From the NCBI GenBank assembly GCA_000708835.1, contig DF237060.1:1-64000 (forward strand): 64,000 nt of DNA. The letters run 5' to 3'. Shown here one piece after another: positions 46,401 to 57,028 of this stretch; within the stretch, counting starts at the first letter, position 1; the number at the start of each line of letters is the position of its first letter. Position numbers and translations under genes: made by a program. The notes below the pieces were generated by a model. The model made no database searches and was not told the origin of the DNA. It was given only the letters and a program-made list of their open reading frames with translations. This stretch comes from Klebsormidium nitens (Eukaryota; Streptophyta; Klebsormidiophyceae; Klebsormidiales; Klebsormidiaceae).

Positions 46401-49400
46401 CTGCAACGAGAAAAACCTGACGTGCGCAGTGGAAACAGTGTAATGGAGTCACAACTCAAAGAGAGCAAGGGAGGAGAAGAGCCCAGGGCTGACCTTGACG
46501 GCCCCGTATTTCTCGAAGATGTCCCCCAAAGGCGACTTCCAGTGCCACTCGTGGGCGAGCCCGCGCAGAGCAAGGCCCCGCCGCTTCCGGAGCTCGTACA
46601 TCATCAGCGGCCTGGGGGAGATGAAAAGGTCGCAGTTAGTGAAAGGTCATCAAGAATACAAGTAGAAAGGTTCGGTCAGACGCTCAAGCCCGTGTGCCGA
46701 ACCTGCCAACCAGCTGGCGAAACCGACGATGCAGAAAAAGGTACATTGAACCGCTAGGCCTCTTTTAGAACAGACCATGGCTCTGAACCTTCACTCAAAA
46801 GACTTGCGAAGAAGCAGGATGAGATACGTAAGATACGACAGAATGTAGGCTCCCCAGTCGGGCGTTTCCGGTTTAGAGACAACCTGCATTTCGGCTCCGG
46901 TTGTGGCGGAATGAACATGGTTAGTATCTTGGCAACATTGTCACCCCGCCCAGTACCAAAGTATATCTGCAGAAGACTTTCAGAAGAAACACGAAACTCT
47001 CATGAGTTGCGTACAGCATCGACATACTCATGAGTTGCTTACAGCATCGACATACTCTGTTCAACAAATGAAAGAGAGATCGAGTAGCACTCACATGTCA
47101 TAGATCCCGAACAGCGTATGATTGCCCACGAAGAGGAGCGGTGCCGCGTCCACCGGGATGTCGTCCATACCTGCGGCGAAAGAAAGCGAGGGCCAAATAA
47201 AGATTTGAAAAAGGCTTTTATCATCCCCGTTAATATGCGACATAGGACTCCTCATGCGAAAAGCAGGTCACCATTGATAACGGGACTGGCAATCAGGCCA
47301 CGCCTCGGCGCTCATCCTTGGTGCTTCGCTCTGAGAAAGGTGACTTGGAGCAAAGTACAAGCTGAACATGTCGGACACAATCTTCTACTCCGCCTAAGCT
47401 CCTGCCCTTTCCGCTTTAGTTTCACCATTCTATACTCGTATACGCTCCTAAAGGCTCGGTACTTATCAACATGCTCACCAAAGGCAGAACTTGCGCTCAA
47501 GAATCAGACCTCAGGCCTGTCATTCCAGCGCAGTAAGAACCCCTTCTCGCCAACATACCAGTACCGTGAAAGCGGGTTCGAAAAGAACTTGGGCACAACA
47601 ACAAAGTGGGCCAACAAGAAGACCAGCACAGAGAACCTGGTTGTCTATCGGAATGTAGGAAAGAAACACACCGTAGAACTCGGGACGCGTCAGCCAGTTC
47701 CACAGCCGGTACTGCGGCATATCATCCAGCATCGTGCCGAACGCTCGCCCTGCTGCCACCCCCCCAGCCTTCAGATCCGCCGGGGCCTTCTTTGCTACCG
47801 GAGGGGACGCTTCCCCTGCTCCCGCTGCGCTTACCGTACCCCCATTTTCGTTCTCGCCTTCGAAAATTGTAGTCGCTCGCTCCTCTGTCGACGAAGCGAC
47901 TACTGTTCGCGTCTCCTCAGCCGAGCTTTGAGTTGCACTGGCCGCGACCCGATCCGTGCTTCTTCCGTTTCCGCTCTCCAAGCCCTTTCCGAACTCGCTC
48001 AGCGTGCTCCTTCCGTTTTCGCTCAGCGGGCTCCTTCCGTTCCCGCTTCCCGCAGCTTTCCCGTTCTCGCTCTCACGAGCCCTAACATCTCTCTCGACGG
48101 CCCCAAGCCCGCGCAAAAAGCTCGTTCCGTTCTGAGCGCCCCTCACTCCGTTCTGTCCCTCCGCTCCGTTTTCGCTGCTCGTGCCAACCTGACCTAGCGC
48201 CCCGTTTCCTACCCCATCTTCGCTGTCCTTCCACTCCTTCGCGGACTCCGTTCCGTTCTGTTCCGCTCCGGATCCCCTACCAGGCACCCCCTCGACCTGG
48301 AGAGATCCCCCTTCTGACACCGCCCGTCCATTTCCACTAACTTCACCTCCAGAACTCCCGCTCAAACTGCTCGGCCTACTTCCGTTCTCAAGCGTATTAA
48401 CAGCCGCTGGTTGGTCCGACCTAACACCGGCAAAGGGTTTCCCAGCTGCGACGGCCCCATCCAAACTCACTTTCCCCTCAGTTCCGTTTACTGCTGCTCC
48501 TCGGTTCGTCTCTAACCGCGTGCTAAAGCTGCCTACAGTCGCCTCTCTTGCTGACGCCTCCTGCTGAGCTGGGGAGACACTTCGCTCCGCCCGACTCTCT
48601 CCCACGTTCACCCGACCGTGGTCAGCCGAAAGCTCCCCCAGAAAGCTCACGACTCGGGTTCCACTGTCAATCTCTTGCGGCAGCTCCCACGACCTTCCGT
48701 TTGTCTCGGGCAATCCGTTTTCAGCATCTAAGCTCGTTACAGGAGCAGACAACTTCGCTGCCCCTGCCGTCCCATCCAGATTTTGCAAACCGTCGCGTGC
48801 ATTTACAACCCCTGTTTCGCGCCCGCTAAAACTCGCAAAGATATTACTCACAACACCCTCTAACCACTTCAGATCATTCTCGAAAATCGGATTCGACGCC
48901 TCTGGTCTCTTCCGAGCCTTTTGACTCCTCCGCCAACGGTTCACCTCTTCAGTAGGCACCATCCGGTTTAGCTTCGTTCCGTTATCCGTTTTCCGCCCTG
49001 ATTCCGCCAGCGGACTCGACAACCCCGGCGCAACGACCATCGGGCTTTCCTGCAAACGTCCGCTTGTTGAGCTGCTCGAAGAACCGTCGTCCACTCGCCT
49101 GCTTCCAGAACCAATCAATGGCTTTCCCTCGCTCTCTAAACCGTCCAATGAGCTCCGCCTCCTTTCAGAACCGTTGACCCCCGTCCCGTTGCTTTCTACA
49201 ACCTCCGACGAGTTGCGCGCGCTTTCTGAGCCGTCCGATGACCGCTCCCCGCTCTCCGAGCCGTCCGATTTCCGCTCCTTCAACCCCTCTGACAGTTTTC
49301 GCGTCGTCGTTCGCAGCTGCACTGCCAGATCGTCTCTCAACTTTCTCTCTGGCGGGTTGTCCTTCAGCGCGTCGGCAAAATCCGAGTCCTCGGTTTGACG

Positions 49401-52400
49401 CCCCGGGTTCTCTTTCCCACCCTCTTTCTGCCCGTCACTCTCCGGTGAACCCTCATCAGGCCCCGGCTTATTCGGCCCGACGTGCATCTGAACGTTACTC
49501 CCGTCCCGAACCTTTACACCCAACCGGCCATTCTGTTCCGCGGCTACAATCGGATGGACCTCAGTTCCGTTTCCGTCCGCAGCTCGTTCCGGCTCCGTTT
49601 CTACCTTTCCAGCGGAAACGCCAACCTCCGACCCAACACTGACTTCTGTAGACCGCTCAAACCCGTCCGCCGCTGTACCGCTCCATTCCCCCAGCGAGCC
49701 TCCGTTGCGGTCACCCGCGAAACCTGCTTCGCGGAGCAGCGTGGCTAGGCAAATGCCGTCCTCCAGGAGAGCCACGTGTCCCGAGTCCGGCAACACCTTG
49801 ACGTGGCAGTCGGGGATGCGGCTCGCCAGCCAGTCCGCCTCTTCCACCGAGGGCATCAACCGGTCGCGACCACTGCAAAAAAGTACCCACTGGGAATCGG
49901 ACAGTGCGAAAAGCTGAAATACAAATGGAATGCACAATGTGCAGGCAAAAGGTACAGCAAGCAATTGTTCCAGAGCATGGAAACGAAAAGTCATCTGGTC
50001 CAGGACAGAGGTGTCAAAGGGGCAGATGGACAGTCACCCAAAACAGTTCAAGGGTAGTATAGCCTCGGCATTTCGAGAGAACGGATGAAAGTACAGAGAT
50101 AAGATGACTACTTGGGTGCAGAAACGCTTTCCGCACGAACCAGATGGAAGATTCGAGATGTATCGCAACGAAACAACCTTGAACATCCCGTATTTCTTTT
50201 GAAGCCAATTGCAGATAAACGGTGGACGATCTTTGGCACCCAAAGGCTTAGTACTGAACAAACGTCTGACAGTGCTCTGAATGTTCTTCTGCAAGTCCAT
50301 GCTTTAAAATGTAAGCTCTGCAAACCATGGCAAAACGATCCGGTAGATGCACCTCAAGCATTCAGACTTCCATCTGTAGTTGAATGATTGCCAAAATCTA
50401 TCTCCACTTGTCAATGGCCTTCAAACCGCACCTTGCGATCAGAAGCGTTGATGCTTGGATCTGGTTCAGGTCGGCCTCAGAAGGATCAAACCCGAGCATC
50501 ATTTGCGTTCGTCGGGTTACCGCGTCCGGCGTCAACACCCGAGTGCTGCAGAGAACGACGGCTTGGTCAGAGTCGCTCCATAGAGACACGAACTTTTGAG
50601 GGGATTCGACACATGGGTAAACGGATCATTATGAGACGCACAAGACACAAAAACCTTTGCGAGGAGGTCGTTCGAGACCACTTTGAAATGGGAGGTCTAT
50701 TCTGGCGGCCACTGAAGGCAGCCGTAAGCTGATTTGGGTGCGCTTATTTAATGACGACCCAGGCTGCAACGTTCATTACTGACGTCAAATGTTATCATTC
50801 AAGAACACTGTCTGCTCAGATTCCCTCCATCAAGAATCACATATGGACCTGAGAAAGCAATCAAGCCTACGGAAGGAACCCTTGCACTTAGGTGGTGTGC
50901 ATACAAAAGCCACAATTCTCAAGATATGAAGATTGACAGACAGATACAAAGGAACATCCCAAAGCAATTGCCAGTCCCAATTGCAGAAGCAGATGTTTGT
51001 ACTTGGGTCAAGTGAGCCAAATCCGTTTAACTAGTCGATAGCGACCTGAGGGGTTCAAATGGACGAGACAGAACCCAAAGTCGATTCATGTAACTCAAAG
51101 CTAGACTGGACGTAAAAGCAACACAGGGGAATCTTCATTTCGAAACCAACAGCAAGTCGCCTCTGCATCCAGAATGACATCAGAATTCTAAACCAACTGT
51201 TCTCCTTATCTGGTCCTCCAACTCAATACCAGGACACGCGATCCGTGCCATCCAGAACCCAATTTTCATAACCCAAACCTGAATCTTGAATCACTAAACG
51301 GTACTAGGACCAATCAAGTTTAATTCAAAAGACTAGAAAGCTACCTGAAGGGCGGCAGCAGCAGGAACCGGCTCTCCTCCGACATGCGCCGCCAGTCCGC
51401 CAGCAGCGGCGCGATTGCGTACGACCCCAGATCGTGCAGCCCCGCAGGCACCGACCCGAGAAACATCGAGCTCCACTTCAGCAGCGGCTGGCGCCGAAAT
51501 GCCGTGATGCTGTTCAGAACAACCAGCGAGTGGACTTCGGTGGGGTAGGCGGAAGCGAGGCAGAGCGCGATGCCGGTGCCAAAGGATTCCGCATAGACCG
51601 TGACGGGAAAGGGGGGTTTCAGGGAGGGGTTTGAATCAGAATTTAAGGAGGAGTCTGGTGAGGGGTCTGAGGGAACGGTTTGCGGAGGTTTTAGGGATGG
51701 GTCCCAAGTCGGTTCAGGGGGGAGTGTGATCCCATTGATTGAGACTTTCTGAGCATAAATGCTGCCGTTGCTTGACGCAACTGAACCCGTCCCTGTTTCA
51801 GATGAGCCGACTTCTCCAAGATTTCCTTCTCTGCCACTCGCTGGAGACATCTCCGCTGCAGACGCACTCGTCTTGCTGACATCGCCCCCAGCACCGTCTT
51901 CCTCCGCAAGCCTCTGCCGCGCCACCCTTTCATGTCTAATCAGCCCCGCCGCAGCATCCGCCAGCTCGTCGATCGACGAGGTATCCCCCGTAGGAATCAC
52001 GAAGCACCGTACATCGAACTCTTCTAGCAGCGGCCCTAACTGCTGCTTGCAGAAAAGCCCCGTGCCGTCCAACCCGGGCAGGTAAACAAACAGCGGGAGG
52101 TGCCGCCTCTTCCCCTGCGGGGCTAGAAAGTGGACAGTGTCCTTTGCAATCGCCTCCAAGATGAAGGCCTCGTGGTCCCCCCCCAGAACATCGCGCTCGC
52201 TGATCAGCGCCTCCATCTGAGAAAAGGTGTCGGCATGCAACTCTCCAAGGGGGGTTTGGGAGCTATCATCGCTCAAGGGGGGTTGCGGATTAATCAATGG
52301 AGTGGTGCTGGCATCAAAGAGTGGCGCTGCGGGGAAGCTCTCCTTCCATGGATCATCCAAAGCAGTCCATGTCTGTCCGTTTTTGGACGCCTGTTTCTCT

Positions 52401-52747
52401 GGCGCCTCCACATTGCTCCAGGCTTTGGTCGTGTCTTCGGCAAGCGAACCACGGCATGCTAGACTACTCTTAACCAGTCTCGGTGGCTGGCACCGTCCTA
52501 AGGGAACAATTGAGCGCCCAAGAAACGTGGAACTACCAGGAATGCATCCCAACTGGAGCTTTGCTGCACAGCTTGGCGGCACCAGTGATTGCCGCCAGAA
52601 AGGAAAGGGGCGTTCAGAAAAAAGGCAGTTGCTGCCGGAAGTTCCCGTCTGAGTGGTGCATCCCCCATCAAGGGAGCGCATGCGGGCCTGCATGGCCGCT
52701 GGGCGCAAGCCCTGCAGTGCGCCGCTCGCCATGCGCTGATCGTCCAC
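43415..52747 (-). CDS. Phytyl ester synthase-like hydrolase-acyltransferase with giant linker
   Basis: Nine exons (minus strand): 51345-52747, 50432-50545, 47672-49872, 47095-47170, 46494-46611, 45090-45310, 44058-44268, 43534-43623 and 43415-43471. All phases agree, giving about 1,496 residues. The N-terminus is plastid-type. The alpha/beta hydrolase half shows LPLFVYLPGLDGTG, nucleophile motif YAESFGTG, SGRDRLMPSVEEADWL (acid) and DSGHVALLEDG (His). The acyltransferase half shows LLFVGNHTLFG, LLYPGGGREVAKRKGEKYKL, VPFATVGVED, GNLLPRPERLYFNFGEPI and SKDPLRELLPR. Homologues in plant plastids make fatty acid phytyl esters and triacylglycerol during chlorophyll breakdown. Exon 3 adds about 660 residues of Asn/Gly/Ser/Glu-rich sequence between the two halves; homologues are near 700 residues in all. 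The final 18-codon exon is the least certain. The introns on both sides of exon 6 hold copies of its edges. Confidence 0.88.
44881..45140. repeat. Direct copy of the exon-6 donor edge at 200-base offset
   Basis: 44881-44940 matches 45081-45140 at about 54 of 60 bases. It includes the splice donor (ctcact, read gtgag on the minus strand) and the coding text for VEDAFDILMGP. The intronic copy is only mildly diverged, so the duplication is fairly recent or constrained. Confidence 0.88.
45280..45995. repeat. Tandem decaying copies of the exon-6 acceptor edge
   Basis: The true edge reads ttgaaacagttccggggggt then ggcctgcgcacagg. Related blocks recur near 45442, 45580, 45709 and 45880, each with a cggggg core and a trailing gcctgcgcaaag-like acceptor. 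The copies near 45442 and 45709 keep the AG acceptor, and the intervals are roughly 130-170 bases. Trailing text such as gtcagcaagc is repeated too. Confidence 0.82.
46997..47056. repeat. Two-copy tandem repeat of about 30 bases
   Basis: catgagttgcgtacagcatc is followed by a second near-identical unit with one base change (gct for gcg). It lies in the intron between exons 4 and 5 of the hydrolase-acyltransferase gene. Confidence 0.8.
47740..49720 (-). other. Low-complexity linker inside exon 3 of the hydrolase-acyltransferase
   Basis: About 660 codons without a stop are dominated by Asn, Gly, Ser, Glu and Arg, with short recurring units such as SENGRS, ESGNGRS and QNGT. The bases show recurring ttccgttc-type units. 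The frame and both flanking domains are intact, so it is most likely translated as a disordered linker. Confidence 0.8.
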
Positions 52748-53431
52748 AGTTTTAATTAGCTAAACGTTACGACATACTGGTCTTGCCACTGCACAGCCCA
52801 CTCTGTACTTGCTTTCTACACCATTCTCCCAGCCTTTTACCTTCCAAATACCGTAGTCAGTGGGAACCTTGCTTCCCCCTTGCTTTTCAACCGAAGAGCA
52901 GCTACCAAACGACTTTCTCAGCCCGCAAGGAGGGAAGCACGGCCTTTCCCTAGCTGCCAATGCGGCAATGTGGGGTTTTGACGTGGAGAAGCTCGTGTGC
53001 AGCTTGCATGGCTACCGTGTTGAGCAGCGGGCTTCAAATCCAACACCGAGTGTCCAGCTGTCACAGTCTATGCAAGACCATTACCACTCAAGGCCGCGGC
53101 GCGTCCGCTCGCGCGGATCAAAACCATTACCATGCGGTGTGGCTAAGTTGCATGCACCCTTCTCCACTGCCACTGGTTCAACTTCTCGTCTTGTCTTCCT
53201 CAGCAGAGTCCTACTGTTTTTGGCGCCAGGGGAAGGCAGCAGGTTTAAGTAACTCGTATTGAGCACCTGCCAGATATCAGTCTCAGCATGATCCCTCCTT
53301 GATCCTGTTGAGTTGCTGGACCGGTTGTTCATTGCCTTGATCTATTGGACCGGCTGTCAGCAGTTCTTCTTTTATCTTCCAAGTCCTTCCCTGATTCACA
53401 TCTGATTCCCTCTAGCTATACTGCACTGAAA
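52748..53431. promoter_or_regulatory. Divergent promoter region of hydrolase-acyltransferase and mitoferrin genes
   Basis: About 680 bases lie between the two divergent starts. Open frames within it show no family resemblance. It probably holds both promoters and 5' leaders. Confidence 0.45.
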
Positions 53432-56400
53432 ATGGCAGAAAGCTTGACGGAACCGCATGCCACAATTGCCCATGAGCGAGATCGCCAGCGACGAGATCCG
53501 CCGGACTCAGAGCAACCCTCCACTAGTTACAATCCTGAGGCAGACGAGGATCACGATGGGCTGGGTTTTATTGAGTACATGATAGCGGGATCTGTTGCCG
53601 GCATGGTTGAGCATATGGCCATGTTTCCGGTTGACACCATCAAGACGCGGATGCAGGCCTTGGGGCCGATGGGAAGCTCCGGTGTCAGGGCGCCCCCCCA
53701 CTCGACAATCGCCAAGGCGGTTTCTTCCATCATGAGACGGGAAGGCGCGTCGGGGTTGTACCGAGGGATTGGGGCGATGGGTTTGGGGGCGGGGCCTGCG
53801 CACGCTGTATACTTTGCAGTATATGAGGCCGCGAAATCGAAACTGGGGGGGAACCGAAAAGGGCACCACCCGCTGGCGCACGGAATGGCGGGGGCGATCG
53901 CCACGGTGGCGAGCGACGCGGTTTTGACGCCGATGGACGTTGTGAAGCAGCGGTTGCAATTGCGGGACAGCCCGTACCGGGGGGTGGCCGATTGCGTGCG
54001 GCGGATTTTGAAAGAGGAGGGCGTGCGGGCGTTCTATCGGAGCTACCCGACGACGCTCGTCATGAATGTGCCTTTCACGGCCGGTAAGATATTGGTCGGT
54101 GCATTTCCTTACTAAGGTTCGCAGAGACAATGCTGTGGAGAGCACCAGTACTGAGAATGTACTGGCGCCGAGCTCAGTGTGGTGGTCTGGCATCAGTCAG
54201 CTCTTATACTAGAAGAAGATCAAGTCGCTCGATATGATTTCATGATGACTTGATTGTATGATGTCTTAACAACTCATGCGCAACCTTTCTGCAACTGATG
54301 AAAGTGAAGATTGCGTCCTTCCAACGGAATAGATACAGCTGAATGCTGCTGCTGCTCTTGTCAAAGAAAGATCAAGTATATTCATTTTGCACCAAGTTGC
54401 TGTGTTGTTCAGTCCTCTATTGCGGCAAGAAGCTCGCTCCGTCAGATCGTATGTGGCTTCCTGATGTGCAGTCCGATGTTGATTATTTTGGAGAAGATAC
54501 CACGCACACCAAGAAATGGTACTCAGGCCTTCAACTTCAAACATGAAAGTGATTTTGGAATCCAGTTGTACCACCATCTGAAGCAGTTAGTCGAGTTGCT
54601 TGAATATTTTTTATCGGCAAAAGAGCTATGTCGTCAGTTCTTTGAGTTCGAGCCCCCCCCTGCGAATTTCACGTGGTGTTATCTCTGCGGACTTTTGAGA
54701 CCACCTTTTTGAGTCTTCCTAATTCTGGTCGGCAGTTAAAGCGTCCATGGCCTAAATAACCACTATTTTGATCAAAGCTCATATTGTCAAGCTCCGAACC
54801 GTTTGCTTCTTGAATGCAAACGCCATTTGACCGCAGGTATCTCATCGGAGCCCCTCACCTTCTGCAGATCTTTCGCCGTTACGAACGCATTGGATCCTTA
54901 GGTTTCAGTTCCTCTCAGGTTCTTGACTTCAAGCGTTTCATAAGTCTTTCCCTCAGTAGTTTGTGGTGCAACTTTTTTATGACGGATCTAGACTATCGCT
55001 TCCCTCCTCGGAGTACTTCTTCTTCTTCACTCCTCTTCCACTCATTTCGAAACGAAAGTCTACCAGCCAGGATATTTCTCTTCAATTTCGGACAAGGAGT
55101 TGGTTCACGGGACTGTTTCTGCATAAACAATTGGTGCGATAAATAATAATCAGACGCCGCAGAAACGCCGCAGATTTCATCCAAATCCGGCATTAAATTT
55201 GGAGGACGAAGTTGGCTGTTGTGATTTGAAGCGCTCTCAGACTACGGCGTTCCTAAGCGAACCCTCCTGTGCAGTTCACTTCGCCACGTACGAGGCTGTC
55301 AAGCGAATGTTGGGCCAGTCGGCGGGGGAGGACCGGTTGCTGACGCACGTGATTGCGGGGGGTGCGGCGGGCGCGCTAGCGAGCGGGGTGACCACGCCCC
55401 TTGACGTCGTCAAAACTAGGTTGCAGACCCAGGTGAGAAGTGGTCCGGTGGAAGGCGCCACCTCTGGTTCTTGTGTTATCTAGCTCCCGCAGTGAAAGTC
55501 ACAATAGGTTACGTTCCAACGACAGCAACGGGTCGCAGTACCGACTGGAAGCGCTCCGGTCATTTCTTCAACCATTTGGTGTGGACGTGAGTCGCAAGCG
55601 AAGCGTTTGGCATGGGGTCGAGCCAGTCATTACGCACTTCCCTTTGACACGTTCAACTCTTGACCTGGTCTTTTGGCCCAAACAAAGCTGTCTTTATCCT
55701 GGAATCTACGGAGTCTTTCCCTTTCGGCCGTAAGCACAGGGCACGTCGGCCATTGATGTTTACCACGTTACTCCCAGCAAGCTGGAAGCCCCGGCTTCTG
55801 AACCGGTAGTCTCTCCGTGTTCTAAATCAAGACAAGATCTGTAGGCCAGTTGTGACCAGATTAAAACGCCCTTCCAGCGGTTACCCTGGTCTGAAGCTTA
55901 AATACTACCTACAGGCCCAATGTCAGATTGGTTTGGGTGCGCTTTGTTTGGATTGCGCCTAACTTCGGTGTTCTTTCAGATTCGCTCTCGTTTGTCGAGC
56001 GGGTCCAGGATGCTTTACGTCGGGCCACCCTATGATCTCTTTCTAACATGTAGGCTTTCTCTCTCCTTCGAACAGCTTGCACGGTTTGTCCTGAGACAAT
56101 TCTGGGCCTCCACCGTCTGATGGAGGAGGACCTCATTCTGCAACTTTTCGACCAGGCAGCAACTGCACTCGGTTAACCCTCACCCGCCGCTCAGCAAAAC
56201 ACTGATGGACATTCGTTAACCAACCATCAGATACATACGAAGGATCGACATCCCTACTTCGGCAGGGCGTGACGTGCTGAAAGACGGGAGCATCATTGCC
56301 GTGAAGCAGATGCTCTGAAAGAGGTTCGCATACACTGTTCTCATCACCATCGATGACGTCCGAGAAAGTGTTAAGATTAGCAAAAATAACCCTCTTCTGA

Positions 56401-57028
56401 TCTGCGCAGGGCGTGACTTGTCGGCAGTACAGATTAGCAACCTGTATAAGACGATGAGGCTGATCGTGCGCGAAGTCTTTGTCTACTAGCGAACAACCAG
56501 CAAACAGGTGCTAAATCAGTCCAGCACAAGGGTAGAAGTCAGAAGTTTTGTTGCTTTACGCAGGGCGTGACGTGTCCAAACAGTACAAGAGCAGCAACGT
56601 GTTCAAGACGATGAAGCTGACGATGAAGCTGACGATGAAGCTGACAGCGCACGAATCTACTGCCCAAAATGGTGAAGGATTGAAACGCTTCTTTCTTGTC
56701 CAGGGAGTGACGTGTCTGCAATACAAGAGCAGCAACATATTCAAGACGACGAAGCTGAATGTGCGGCCGAAAGCTAGCAGGCAAGTAACGAATTTCCTTC
56801 TCTGTGCAGGGTGTGACGTGTCGGCAGTACAAGAGCAGCAACGTGTTCAAGACGATGAAGCTGATTGTGCGCGAGGAGGGCCCGCGCGCGCTGTGGCGCG
56901 GGTGGCGGCCGCGCATCATGTTCCACACGCCGGCAGCCGCCATCTGCTGGAGCACGTACGAGGCCATGAAGGGCGTCCTCACAAAGATCGATGCGAAAAT
57001 CGATCACGTGGGCGACGGGGTTCGATAG
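53432..57028 (+). CDS. Mitoferrin-type mitochondrial iron carrier
   Basis: Three exons, 53432-54083, 55275-55432 and 56810-57028, join in agreeing phases to give 342 residues. The protein is a six-helix mitochondrial carrier. Three signature repeats are visible: FPVDTIKTRMQ (repeat 1), LTPMDVVKQRLQL (repeat 2) and TTPLDVVKTRLQTQ (repeat 3). Mitoferrin-like marks are GAGPAHAVYFAVYE, SYPTTLVMNVPFTAVHFATYE and RGWRPRIMFHTPAAAICWSTYE. The family imports ferrous iron across the inner membrane for Fe-S cluster and haem synthesis. The first 45 residues are hydrophilic, as in homologues. All reading frames are intact. The second intron carries a graded series of copies of the exon-3 start, listed separately. 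Some SAM carriers look similar, but the GWRPR..FH.PAAAICW block favours mitoferrin. Confidence 0.92.
56255..56885. repeat. Five-unit array copying the mitoferrin exon-3 acceptor edge
   Basis: cagggcgtgac-type starts occur at 56263, 56407, 56561, 56701 and 56807 (true exon), spaced 144, 154, 140 and 106 bases. Each is followed by agcagcaacgtgttcaagac-like text of increasing similarity toward the exon. All keep the AG acceptor. The copy at 56561 also has three tandem acgatgaagctg units (12 bases). Confidence 0.9.
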
